NCBI GenBank assembly: GCA_028292625.1
Contig: JAQGLY010000073.1
Span: forward strand, 19,143 to 83,142
Reading direction: 5' to 3'
From: Herbaspirillum sp.
GTDB taxonomy: Bacteria; Pseudomonadota; Gammaproteobacteria; Burkholderiales; Burkholderiaceae_D
DNA length: 64,000 nucleotides
Of the stretch, positions 9,770 to 18,104 are shown one piece after another; positions within the stretch are counted from its first letter, which is position 1, and each line of letters begins with the position of its first letter. Below the pieces are notes generated by a model. That model saw only the letters and a program-made list of their open reading frames with translations. It did no database searches and was not told where the DNA came from. The position numbers and the translations under genes are program-made.

Positions 9770-10552
9770 TCACTTGATCGTGACGATGCATTTCGACGGG
9801 TAGATATCACATTTTTCCAGAGCATATTCGTTCTGTTTGAATACCTCTTTGAATGCGATCGCCTCTCCGGGCGATTCCGGCCATGTGAGTTCATCCATCA
9901 GCAAAATGCTGCCGGACACCAGATGCGGCTTGATCGCCCGCAAGGCGGCGACCGTCGGTTCATACAAGCCCATGTCGAAATAGGCCAGGGCGACGATGCT
10001 CGATGCGTTCTCCGTGAAAAACGCCGGTGCCGTTTGCGCGACATCGCCGGCAACCAGCGAATGCATGCCGCGTTTGTGGCCGATGATATTATTGCCTTCA
10101 TGCACCTTCAGCAATTCGTCCAGGTAGGTTTGATAACTTGCCTGTGTCGAATAGGAATTTTCAACCCAGGCGCCGCTTTCCTGCTTGTCATTTTCGCCGG
10201 GTTTTAAATATCCTTCGAAGGTATCGAAACCGACAATCCGGCGCTGTTTGTTAAAGGGCTCATAGATTGCCCGCAGGTTTTCGAATAGCACCAGATTGTG
10301 GCCGTACCATGTGCCGAACTCGACAATCATGCCCGGTATATGTTTGATGCGCTTGTACAAGTCGTTGAGAACGATAAATTTCACCAATACCGAACTGCGC
10401 GTATACAGACCGATATTGAACAGCAAATCCTCTTGAGACAGCGGACTGTTTTCGTACATGCTCTGCAATTTTTCCCTGAATGCGAATTGGGCGTCCGATG
10501 CAGTCGATTCCAGTTTGTAAACTTCGTCTTGAATGTTATTTGAGTTACTCAT
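9770..10552 (-). CDS. TylF/MycF-like methyltransferase
   Basis: 260 residues. MIVEFGTWYGHNLVLFENL is SAM motif I, IVGFDTFEGY the second strand with the DTFEG element, and LAYFDMGLYEPTVAALRAI plus GSILLMDELTWP match the metal-associated acidic motifs of the TylF macrocin/sugar O-methyltransferase family. The start is ambiguous between two adjacent ATGs. I chose 10552 because GGAG lies five bases upstream of it and only two from the ATG at 10555. The N-terminus overlaps the end of the propeller gene by eight bases, so translation is coupled. Substrate probably a deoxysugar. Confidence 0.75.
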   Translation of the reverse strand: MSNSNNIQDEVYKLESTASDAQFAFREKLQSMYENSPLSQEDLLFNIGLYTRSSVLVKFIVLNDLYKRIKHIPGMIVEFGTWYGHNLVLFENLRAIYEPFNKQRRIVGFDTFEGYLKPGENDKQESGAWVENSYSTQASYQTYLDELLKVHEGNNIIGHKRGMHSLVAGDVAQTAPAFFTENASSIVALAYFDMGLYEPTVAALRAIKPHLVSGSILLMDELTWPESPGEAIAFKEVFKQNEYALEKCDIYPSKCIVTIK

Positions 10553-11468
10553 CATTGCTCCAAATGGCCAGGCCGAATCCTGTCGTACCGAATCGGTTCC
10601 CGTTATATAACATGTACTTTCTGTTTTCGATCTTGAACACAAAAGGATAGCATGTCATTAGCGAATCCCAGCCTTCCGCCGACGGCGGGATGCCGTCGTC
10701 ATCGTATCTGGTCCAATTCCGGCCATCCGCGGATTCGGCATAGCGAATACGATAAGAGCCGGTGCCGTTGCGGTAATCCTGCGACGCGCGCGAACAAAAC
10801 CACATCTTGAACATTCCATCTTCCTTGATGACGCAAGGGCGGGAAAATGCCTCCGTCTCGAAGCGAGATGCCATGCATGGTTCCGGATAGCGGATGAAGT
10901 TGCCGCCGTCTTTCGATTCCGCGTATTTGATCACGTACAGCGGTTCATACTTGCCGTCGATCGGAAGCCAGCTTACCCCTGAGACGTACCACATCTTCCA
11001 GAGGCCGCCGTCGAACAGGATGGTCGGCGTGACGGCTACATAGGGCTCTGTCGCGGTTCTGTCCATGATCGGACCCTCGAACAGCTTTTCAAAGTGCAGG
11101 CCGTTGTCGCTGGAGACGGCGATGCCCATCGCGTTATGGTAGGGAACAGTGATGCGCTGGTTCCAGCCGCTGTAATACAGATAGGTCTTGCCATTTTTTT
11201 GCAGGGCGTAGCTTGGCATGACGCCGTCGTCGTCGAACGTTCCGGGCCTGCCGAATCCGAGACAGGCTTCGCGATGCCGGGCCACGACCTTGCCCGGATT
11301 GTCTTTGTCGAGGTCAACGGCGTAGCACAGGCTCTTGCCGGATGCATTGCGTGTCGAAATGAACACACGGATCACATCGTCGAGTACCAGGGTGGTTGGC
11401 ACTTGCGCATGCGACCCGACCCAGTTATCCGTGGGATCGAAGATTCTTCCGAGTTTTTTCCAAGCCAT
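10545..11468 (-). CDS. Five-bladed beta-propeller glycoside hydrolase-like protein
   Basis: 307 residues without signal peptide. Repeating blade motifs are visible: TYLYYSGWNQR, GLWKMWYVSGVSW, IKYAESKDGGNF, MFKMWFCSRASQ, IRYAESADGRNW and KYMLYNGNR, as in GH43/GH32/GH130-like propellers. Candidate acidic residues include DPTDNW near the start and the TEPYVAVTP region, but I cannot assign a catalytic triad. In glycan islands such cytosolic propellers may process or transfer sugar nucleotides instead of degrading polymers. It lies in the five-gene minus operon between the acyltransferase and the TylF-like methyltransferase. Confidence 0.65.
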   Translation of the reverse strand: MAWKKLGRIFDPTDNWVGSHAQVPTTLVLDDVIRVFISTRNASGKSLCYAVDLDKDNPGKVVARHREACLGFGRPGTFDDDGVMPSYALQKNGKTYLYYSGWNQRITVPYHNAMGIAVSSDNGLHFEKLFEGPIMDRTATEPYVAVTPTILFDGGLWKMWYVSGVSWLPIDGKYEPLYVIKYAESKDGGNFIRYPEPCMASRFETEAFSRPCVIKEDGMFKMWFCSRASQDYRNGTGSYRIRYAESADGRNWTRYDDDGIPPSAEGWDSLMTCYPFVFKIENRKYMLYNGNRFGTTGFGLAIWSNDE

Positions 11469-11475
11469 CTTTTTT

Positions 11476-12132
11476 CTAGAAATCCAATTCCTGGCTGCTT
11501 TTTATCGCGCGCGCAGGCGAACCGGCATAGAGTTGCCACGCATCCGTATTTTTCGAGATCAGAGCCCCCATTGCCACGCAGGTGCCTTCGGCGATCGTGC
11601 AATCGTTGGTGATGGTCGAATTCACGCCGAACCATGAATAGGAATTGACCAGACAGTGACCGGACAAGACTACATGGGAGGTAAAAAAGACGTGATCCTT
11701 GATTTCACCGTGGTGGCCGATATGATTCCCGCTCCACAAGACGACATTGTTGCCGATCTTGGTAAAGGGCTGGAGCGTGTTATCTTCCAATATAAAACAG
11801 TTCTCCCCGATTTGATTGTCGTTCACCGTAGCGTTCGGACTAACGTAGGAGATGAAATCGTAGCCTTTCGCCTTCCCTTCCAGATAAATGGACTCTCTCA
11901 AGCGGTTCATCTTGCGTCCTGTCAGCGGTGCGAACAGCTTGTAGTCCGAAGGAGGGAAATAGCTTGTCACCGATTCGAACGGCACGACCGGCAGCCCTTC
12001 GAAGAACTTGCTCTCCGGGACATGCTCTTCATGCACGGTAAATCCCACTACCTCTATCGCAGGATCCTTTTTCAGATAATAATGCGCCAGCTGGGCAGTA
12101 TCCAAAATGCCGAAAAGAACAACTTTTTGCAT
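11476..12132 (-). CDS. NeuD/PglD-like sugar O- or N-acyltransferase
   Basis: 218 residues. The N-terminal part (QKVVLFGILDTAQLAHYYLKKD) resembles the nucleotide-sugar-binding Rossmann-like domain of NeuD/PglD. The C-terminal part is a left-handed beta-helix with hexapeptides such as NATVNDNQIGENCFILEDNT, VVLWSGNHIGHHGEI, VLSGHCLVNSYSWFGVNSTI and ACVAMG-like turns. The His in NHIGHHGEI is a plausible catalytic base. Likely acetylates or formylates an amino or hydroxy sugar. It is the first gene of the minus operon and diverges from the PhyH gene at 12248 across about 115 bases. Confidence 0.8.
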   Translation of the reverse strand: MQKVVLFGILDTAQLAHYYLKKDPAIEVVGFTVHEEHVPESKFFEGLPVVPFESVTSYFPPSDYKLFAPLTGRKMNRLRESIYLEGKAKGYDFISYVSPNATVNDNQIGENCFILEDNTLQPFTKIGNNVVLWSGNHIGHHGEIKDHVFFTSHVVLSGHCLVNSYSWFGVNSTITNDCTIAEGTCVAMGALISKNTDAWQLYAGSPARAIKSSQELDF

Positions 12133-12247
12133 TGTAGTCTCCAGAGTTTCTCAATGTGAATTAGATCAGAATCGCTAATGTGGCATAAGGTGCATATTGC
12201 ATTGAAAACCGGCTCTCTTTAGGGTATTGGCAAAGGAAATTTGGCAT

Positions 12248-13084
12248 ATGGGCAAGATTCTCAGTCAGGAACAGATCCGCTTCTATAAAGAAAACGGCTA
12301 TCTGATAGTGCAGGATATCTTTGAGGCAGAAGACCTCGACGAGACCTTGCGCCACTTCAATCTCTCCTTCGTCCAGCAACTGGACCGGCTCCGGCTGGCA
12401 GCGGACAAGGGCCTTTCGCTCGATGCTCTGCATCAAAATATGGCGATGCTATTGGCTGCGGATGTGGCGCTTTATCTGGCCACCTTGCGCATGTGTTCGA
12501 AGCTTTACGGCATTTACAAACTGATGGCATCGCAGCGATTAAAGGATGCGACCGCCGATCTGGGTATCGATACGCCCTTGTTTCAGACCACGCCGGTATT
12601 GCATCTGATGTCGAAAAGACTGGTCGTTCCCGGCGGATACCAGGGGTTCGATGTGCATCAGGACTGGGCGTCTGTACAGGGTAGTCTGGACACGATCACC
12701 ACCTGGATTCCATTCATGGATATCGATGCCGATCTGTTCACGATGGAAGTGCTTCCCAAGAGTCATTTGCATGGCTTGCTGGATGGCGTGCAGGAAGAGC
12801 ACGTCTACCGCGTCGCCAAAAAATTCGAAGAGGGCGATTTCGAGCCGATCCAGGTGAACAAGGGCGGGGTCTGCCTGATGTCCAATTTCACGGTGCATCG
12901 GAGCTCCAGGAAGGGGGACGACAGGCTGCGGATTTCGGTTAGCGGACGTTATGAAAATGCCAGCGAAGCATCGTTCATCGAGCGCGAATATCCATTCACT
13001 CAGTTGAAGTCGCTGAGGCGCGAATTCATCACTGAGGATTTCCCATCGCAAGACCGGGTGCGGAGCATTTTTAAAAATAATTGA
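12248..13084 (+). CDS. PhyH-family Fe(II)/2-oxoglutarate dioxygenase
   Basis: 278 residues from the ATG at 12248, with an AAAGGA element about ten bases upstream; a TTG start at 12227 is possible but has no supporting sequence. Phytanoyl-CoA dioxygenase-like pattern: KENGYLIVQDIF at the N-terminus, FDVHQDWASVQGS giving the HxD pair, TTWIPFMDIDADLFTMEVLPKSH, and the distal His in SNFTVHRSSRKGDDRLRISV with the Arg for 2-oxoglutarate. Stands alone on the plus strand between two minus-strand operons. Its 3' end overlaps the convergent gene by 14 bases. Substrate unknown, presumably a glycan building block. Confidence 0.82.
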   Translation: MGKILSQEQIRFYKENGYLIVQDIFEAEDLDETLRHFNLSFVQQLDRLRLAADKGLSLDALHQNMAMLLAADVALYLATLRMCSKLYGIYKLMASQRLKDATADLGIDTPLFQTTPVLHLMSKRLVVPGGYQGFDVHQDWASVQGSLDTITTWIPFMDIDADLFTMEVLPKSHLHGLLDGVQEEHVYRVAKKFEEGDFEPIQVNKGGVCLMSNFTVHRSSRKGDDRLRISVSGRYENASEASFIEREYPFTQLKSLRREFITEDFPSQDRVRSIFKNN

Positions 13085-13913
13085 TGCGCGGCGCTGCCGC
13101 GTAAGTCGGTTCGCAACGCATCAGAACCTCTTGGCGCAGAGAAAAATAATGTGTGAGGTAAAGCGGGTTCAGGGAATCGCGGTACGCGATTTTCAAGGCA
13201 TTCAGAATCATCAATTCTTTGCGGCAGGGATAATACAACAAGCTCCCCCAAGGCATTGAATTCAAATCGAAATGAAGGACCTTCATCTCCGGCATTAGCG
13301 CGAGAATCAGCGAGGCAATGCGTTCGATGAGAAATACCTTCATCTGGACGGCGCTCTTGGCGTAATCGGTGAGTTTGTTGAGTTCGATACTTAAATAATT
13401 TTTTTCGTATTCGGCGATCTCAAACAGACGCTCAGTAATGGCAAACCATTTTTCCCAGAAGACCGGTTTGGCGATGATGTAATTGCAATAGACACAGCTC
13501 CGGAAATCATTAATCAGTGTCGTGAAATCGACCGAAAGATCGATGGTGTCGAGAAATTCCTGAGTGATGGAAATCAAGCCCGGATGGCATTTGTTGCCCT
13601 GTTCGAACACATTGAGATAACAGGCGGAATCCTGGATGGTCGGCGAAAATGTGTATACATCGCCGCCGGGATTGTTGTCCATGAAGGCGTGGACCTGTTG
13701 GGCGCTCAGACGCGTTTTCTGATGAAACAGTGGGGACAGGAAACCATAATACTCGTCTTCATTGAGCGTGTTCTCGAGAAAATAATGACGTATGGCCCAA
13801 TATTCGCGCCAGTCCGAGCGCGGATTGCCGGCGATCTCGAGCGGGGTAAATCCTGGGTCCAGCATCTGTTTGCTCGCTTCATCGTAATGAATCTGCAGAA
13901 TATTTTTCTTCAT
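13071..13913 (-). CDS. Unrecognised protein sharing a domain with the 19.3 kb gene
   Basis: 280 residues from the ATG at 13913 (a longer frame to 13952 is possible). I do not recognise a named family. The whole protein aligns by eye with residues 1-265 of the product at 19318-21006. Shared blocks are IRHYFLEN/IRQYFFSH, YYGFLSP/LYGFLPA, TRLSAQQ/TRLSAAA, DVYTFSPTIQDSAC/DVYTFFPFIQDAAC, NVFEQGN/HVFEQGE and AKPVFWEKW/AKPVFWRTW, then TERLFEIAE/TEKIFEIAE. No signal peptide or membrane segment. Last gene of the minus-strand set 16489-13071. The shared domain probably acts on the same glycan as its neighbours, possibly as a glycosyltransferase, but this is inference. Confidence 0.6.
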   Translation of the reverse strand: MKKNILQIHYDEASKQMLDPGFTPLEIAGNPRSDWREYWAIRHYFLENTLNEDEYYGFLSPLFHQKTRLSAQQVHAFMDNNPGGDVYTFSPTIQDSACYLNVFEQGNKCHPGLISITQEFLDTIDLSVDFTTLINDFRSCVYCNYIIAKPVFWEKWFAITERLFEIAEYEKNYLSIELNKLTDYAKSAVQMKVFLIERIASLILALMPEMKVLHFDLNSMPWGSLLYYPCRKELMILNALKIAYRDSLNPLYLTHYFSLRQEVLMRCEPTYAAAPRINYF

Positions 13914-13970
13914 AGAAATTCTCGTATTGCTTCCTAATATCGGCCCGTTCACGGCGTCGAATTGCCGAGG

Positions 13971-15182
13971 TCAGTCCGGGACGGTTGCCATGACAACGGC
14001 ATAGTGCGTTTCGCCAAGCTGGGCGCACTGATCGTCGATGTCCATCAACTGATCGATCAGCTCAAAATTCTCGTCGGCCAGAATGTTGTGCATGATGTCG
14101 TTCATGCCGAGGTGGTAAATCCCCCCGCCGGTTTTGATCACTTCGGCGTCCGGAAACAGTCGCAGCAATTCGGGAAGAATGCGGCCCGAATCGGCGCACT
14201 CCGACGGATCGGTAGCAATGATGGCGCGCGGATCGGGGCGCTCTACCGTTGACCGCAGCTGTAGCGCCGGATTACCCGGATCGCGCAGGTACTTTGGATC
14301 GAGCGCACGGCGCACATCATTGTTGATGCTGAGCAATTGATCTGACCACTGCATGCGGTCCGGGCCGACGAAATCGTCCATCAGGAAGACGCCGCCCTTT
14401 TTCAAGACCCGCCGGCTCCATTCAAGCGCGGCTCTGACATCGAACATATGATGCAAGGCATTGTTCCAATAAACAAAGTCGTAGATGCCTTCATGCGTCT
14501 TGCTTTCCATGCCGTTTTCCAATCGGAAGTGCATGCGGTCGGCGAGGCCCGCGCCGGCCGCTTCGGCCCGTCCCCGGTCCACGGCGACCTGCGACAGTTC
14601 GAACAGGGTAAAGTGATCCACTAAACCGCATTGCATTGCAAGTCGTTCCTTGGCGCCTGTACCTGCTCCGATCGATACACCGCGCGCAAACGGTGTCTTG
14701 CCCTCAAAGCGCCTCAGCGCCAACTGATGCATGCCGGCCGACGGGCCGGGGATATCCTCGCCGCAGACCCTTTTATTGATCGCGCGGACAATGTATTCGC
14801 TTTCCCACCAGCGCGTGATGAGCTGGCTGGTTTTGCTGTACTGGCTGGACCAGTGACCTCCGGTTTTCTGATCGTCGCTGAGCGTAATGGTGCGCTTTCC
14901 GTTCGGGACCGGAATCAGGGTGTGTTCGTAACCGATCTCGATAATGCTTTGTCCGGGGCAGCCAAATTGCCGCCATTCCATGGAAAACGCGCGCGCCCCC
15001 GGGTGGCCTGCTGCGACTGCGTCCGGCCGCGGCTGGTTGCAGGCAATTGTAGTCATCCTAGCGCCGTCGATATAAAGCGACACGTTGACCGGCACGTCCG
15101 GTTGCATGGCGTTCGCAGCCCAACCGGATACGGTGTGCTCGTCGATTCGGTCGACCCAACCGGAGAAACTGTTTTCGCTCAT
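13971..15182 (-). CDS. SAM-dependent methyltransferase with N-terminal carbohydrate-associated domain
   Basis: 403 residues from the ATG at 15182; an upstream in-frame start at 15299 adds low-complexity sequence and is not favoured. The first ~100 residues contain SGWVDRIDEHTVSGWA, an immunoglobulin-like domain seen in several glycan-biosynthesis proteins, fused to a methyltransferase: ARGVSIGAGTGAKERLAM (motif I), YDFVYWNNALHHMFDV and RRVLKKGGVFLMDDF. Between a GT4 transferase and an unknown protein on the minus strand. Substrate unknown. Confidence 0.75.
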   Translation of the reverse strand: MSENSFSGWVDRIDEHTVSGWAANAMQPDVPVNVSLYIDGARMTTIACNQPRPDAVAAGHPGARAFSMEWRQFGCPGQSIIEIGYEHTLIPVPNGKRTITLSDDQKTGGHWSSQYSKTSQLITRWWESEYIVRAINKRVCGEDIPGPSAGMHQLALRRFEGKTPFARGVSIGAGTGAKERLAMQCGLVDHFTLFELSQVAVDRGRAEAAGAGLADRMHFRLENGMESKTHEGIYDFVYWNNALHHMFDVRAALEWSRRVLKKGGVFLMDDFVGPDRMQWSDQLLSINNDVRRALDPKYLRDPGNPALQLRSTVERPDPRAIIATDPSECADSGRILPELLRLFPDAEVIKTGGGIYHLGMNDIMHNILADENFELIDQLMDIDDQCAQLGETHYAVVMATVPD

Positions 15183-15394
15183 GGCCTTTTCTGTTTTCCG
15201 TAGCGATTGACGACAGGCCGGGGAAGGTTCGCACTTCCGGCGCTTGGTAGTCAAATCTCCGGGGAACTGTGTTATTTGGACGAGATGGCAATTCTGCAAT
15301 TAAAACATCTCCGCCGGAACCTCGAAACGGCGATTAAAAGGGTATTTCCGCAGGAGCCAGCCAATTTCCCCAATTCAAGCCGGAGCGCCGGTAT

Positions 15395-16489
15395 TCAGAT
15401 CAGCCCGCCGTATACGCGATCGTAAAGCGCCGCTTTCCCCCCCAAATCGTAATCTGCCTTGACTTCGCGCTGGCCGGCGGCGGCCAATGCGTGCCGTTTC
15501 TCAGAAGATTCGATCAACAGGGTAATGGCATGCAGCCACGCTTGGCTGGCGTTGGGCAGCAAGAAGCCCGTGACGTCATGCGTGACCACCTCGTTGTATA
15601 CCGACACATCGCTGAAAATGCTGGCAATGCCGGCGGCGGAGTAGTCCAGCCATTTGATGTAACTCTTGCATTGATTGTATTCGTCCGACGCCAACGGGAT
15701 CAGCGCGATATCCCAATTCCACTGTTTGAGCTGGACGGCGTAGTTTTCGTATTCGTGGATGAAGGTCAGGAACTCCACATTCGGGTGATTTTTCCAGCCG
15801 GCGGGGCATTCCCACCCTACGAAATACAGTTTCAGCCGTGTTCCATAGCGTTGGCAAAGCGTTTGCAGCGCTTGGTCGACCAGCGCGAAATTCGATGGCT
15901 GGATCGACGAGCCGAGCAGGCCGATGGTAATCGTCGCATCGCGATTGTCGGGAACGGGGCGGTAGAAAATATCGAAATCCAGATAGTTCGGCAGCACATG
16001 GATCGAAGCATTCAAATGGCGGTATTTTTCAGCCAGGAATTGGGTGGAAACAACGATTGCCTTGGCGTGCCGTGCGACATATTCGATGCCTTCCTTCCAG
16101 CGCGCGCCCATCGCGGCTTCCGGATGGTCGTGCGGTATCTCATTGAGCAGGTCGTCGGATTCGTAGATGACCGGCTTGCCGGACGCGAAAACAGCTTGCA
16201 GCGTCGCGATCGGCAACAATCCCGGCGTGAATCGGTGAAAAATGATCAGATCGGCGTCCGCAATCGCCTTGGTATCGAGGAAACCGTCCTTGACGCCCCA
16301 GATCAGCTCCCAGCGGTCGGCCAGATGCGCGAACGGCCGTATCAGACGGATTTGCGGGCAGGGGCTCCAAGTCGATTCGACCGTGTACACCAGAATGCGT
16401 TTTCTGGCTTGCGCAGCGGCCGCCAGCGGCGCAGGCCGGTTCGCGTAGGGGGCGTTCGGAACGCCGGGCGGTTTTTGATCGATGCGCAT
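15395..16489 (-). CDS. GT4-like glycosyltransferase
   Basis: 364 residues from the ATG at 16489. A much longer open frame reaches 17419, but the extra part is the antisense of rfbF and has no family similarity. The N-terminal half includes DLIIFHRFTPGLLPI and PVIYESDDLLNEIPHDHP. The C-terminal half has ITIGLLGSSIQPSNFA, LKLYFVGWECP, WDIALIPLASDEYNQCKSYIKWLDYSAAGIASIFSDV (the acceptor/donor E/D region) and NEVVTHDVTGFL. This is a GT-B glycosyltransferase of the GT1/GT4 group. It diverges from rfbF across 249 bases; a 212-base gap follows before the methyltransferase gene. Confidence 0.82.
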   Translation of the reverse strand: MRIDQKPPGVPNAPYANRPAPLAAAAQARKRILVYTVESTWSPCPQIRLIRPFAHLADRWELIWGVKDGFLDTKAIADADLIIFHRFTPGLLPIATLQAVFASGKPVIYESDDLLNEIPHDHPEAAMGARWKEGIEYVARHAKAIVVSTQFLAEKYRHLNASIHVLPNYLDFDIFYRPVPDNRDATITIGLLGSSIQPSNFALVDQALQTLCQRYGTRLKLYFVGWECPAGWKNHPNVEFLTFIHEYENYAVQLKQWNWDIALIPLASDEYNQCKSYIKWLDYSAAGIASIFSDVSVYNEVVTHDVTGFLLPNASQAWLHAITLLIESSEKRHALAAAGQREVKADYDLGGKAALYDRVYGGLI

Positions 16490-16738
16490 GGATGACGAGA
16501 GGGACTGGGGACCAATACGGATTAAAGCATCGTTATCGGGGCCGTCATCGGGGGAACAGGAACCGAGATGAGCCGGTTTTCGGCGAATCGGAATGCCATT
16601 TGACCGGTAGGCTGTCACGCTGGAGAACATCGCGCAACCGGATGGCCGGTCGCGGGTTGCAGACGAATATATGACGGTCCGGGGAACGGCGCGAATCGCA
16701 CGACATCCCCAAATGGACCTCGGCCTTAGGGGATTTGT

Positions 16739-17515
16739 GTGAAAGTCGTCATTCTTGCAGGGGGTATGGGCACGCGTCTGGGCGAGGAAACCGACGTACG
16801 GCCGAAACCGATGGTCGAAATCGGCGGTAAGCCGATCCTGTGGCACATCATGAAAAGCTATTCGCATTTCGGCTTTAACGAATTCGTGATCCTGCTCGGT
16901 TACAAGGGCTACATCATCAAGGAGTATTTCGCCAATTATTTCCTGCATCAGGGCGATATTACGATCGATCTGGCCGATAACCGGGTGGAAGTGCATCGCA
17001 ATAAATCCGAGCCCTGGAAGGTGACCCTGCTGGAGACCGGCCTGCAGACCCAGACAGGGGGCCGTTTGCTGGCTGCGCGCGATCATCTTGGCGGCCAGGA
17101 TTTCATGCTGACCTACGGCGACGGCGTGGCCGATGTCGATATCGGTGCGCTGGTGGACCACCATGGCAAGCACGATGCGCTGGTGACGATGACCACCGTG
17201 CAGCCGGAGCCGCGCTTCGGCATGATCGATGCCGGCGCCGACGGCCGCATCCGCGATTTCCGCGAAAAGCCGCCCGGCGATCTGGGCTGGATCAATGGCG
17301 GCTTCATGGTGTGCCGGGCCGGTGTGTTCGATTATCTGCGGGACGGCGATGCGACCATTTTCGAGCGCGCGCCGCTGGAGAACATCGCGCGCGACGGCTT
17401 GTTGCTGAACTGGCAGCACGGCGGTTTCTGGAAATGCATGGATACGCTGCGCGACAAGGTTCAGTTGAATCAGTTATGGGATCAGGACCGGGCGGCATGG
17501 AAAAAATGGAAGTGA
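16739..17515 (+). CDS. rfbF: Glucose-1-phosphate cytidylyltransferase
   Basis: Makes CDP-glucose from glucose-1-phosphate and CTP, the entry to CDP-linked deoxysugars. It has 258 residues with nucleotide loop LAGGMGTRLGEETDVRPKPM, GGKPILWHIMK, the metal-binding TYGDGVADVD, EPRFGMID, REKPPGDLGWINGGFMV and HGGFWKCMDTLRDK, all characteristic of RfbF. The start is a GTG directly before the Rossmann strand VVILAGG. Partner dehydratase rfbG lies on the opposite strand at 23406-24485. The three genes that follow are packed close or overlapping, so this is the head of a plus-strand operon ending at the hairpin at 21002. Confidence 0.95.
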   Translation: MKVVILAGGMGTRLGEETDVRPKPMVEIGGKPILWHIMKSYSHFGFNEFVILLGYKGYIIKEYFANYFLHQGDITIDLADNRVEVHRNKSEPWKVTLLETGLQTQTGGRLLAARDHLGGQDFMLTYGDGVADVDIGALVDHHGKHDALVTMTTVQPEPRFGMIDAGADGRIRDFREKPPGDLGWINGGFMVCRAGVFDYLRDGDATIFERAPLENIARDGLLLNWQHGGFWKCMDTLRDKVQLNQLWDQDRAAWKKWK

Positions 17516-17552
17516 CCGCTTGCCGCCTTGCGCGCGGGAAGGTCGCGCTGTA

Positions 17553-18104
17553 ATGCAGACCACCGCGACCGATATCGCCGGCGTAGCGATCGTGCAGTCC
17601 GGCCGCCGGCTGGACGAACGGGGCGGATTCGCGCGCTGGTTTTGCGACGGCGAACTGGCCCCGGAACTGCAGGGTGCGGCGGTCCGTCAGATCAATCATT
17701 CGCACAGCCGCGATCGCGGCACCGTGCGCGGCATGCATTTTCAAACTCCGCCGCATGCGGAGAAAAAACTGATTCGCTGTCTGGCCGGACGCATTTTCGA
17801 TGTCGTCGTCGATCTGCGCCGCGGGTCTCCCACCTTTCTGGCCTGGCGCGGTTTCGAGCTGGCCGCCGGAGACGATCGCGCGTTGCTGATTCCGGAGGGA
17901 TGCGCGCACGGTTTCCAGACCCTCAGCGATGACGTCCAATTGCTTTATTTGCATACCGCGCCTTATACGCCGGCAGCCGAAGGCGCTGTGCGATTCGACG
18001 ATCCGCGCATCGGCATTGCGTGGCCGCTGCCGCCGCAACACCTGTCGGAGCGCGATATGCAGCATCCATTGTTGGCAGCCGATTTTAGCGGGATACAGAT
18101 ATGA
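17553..18104 (+). CDS. RmlC-type nucleotide-sugar 3,5-epimerase
   Basis: 183 residues of the dTDP-4-dehydrorhamnose 3,5-epimerase cupin family: GGFARWFCDGELAPEL, GTVRGMHFQ with catalytic His62, EKKLIRCLAGRIFDVVVDLR with Lys72, and IPEGCAHGFQTL; Tyr138 in APYTPAAEG matches the family tyrosine. A second, more canonical rmlC lies at 21971. Because this copy sits between rfbF and a C-methyltransferase, it more likely acts on a CDP-4-keto-6-deoxyhexose, possibly at one centre only. The start at 17553 places the ATG at the family N-terminus; 17520 would be in the intergenic stretch. Overlaps the next gene by ATGA. Confidence 0.82.
   Translation: MQTTATDIAGVAIVQSGRRLDERGGFARWFCDGELAPELQGAAVRQINHSHSRDRGTVRGMHFQTPPHAEKKLIRCLAGRIFDVVVDLRRGSPTFLAWRGFELAAGDDRALLIPEGCAHGFQTLSDDVQLLYLHTAPYTPAAEGAVRFDDPRIGIAWPLPPQHLSERDMQHPLLAADFSGIQI

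Noticed and set aside
16490..17419. N-terminal extension of the GT4 gene ending at 15395
   Set aside because: Continuous open frame, but it runs antisense through rfbF and has no glycosyltransferase features; the ATG at 16489 is used instead.
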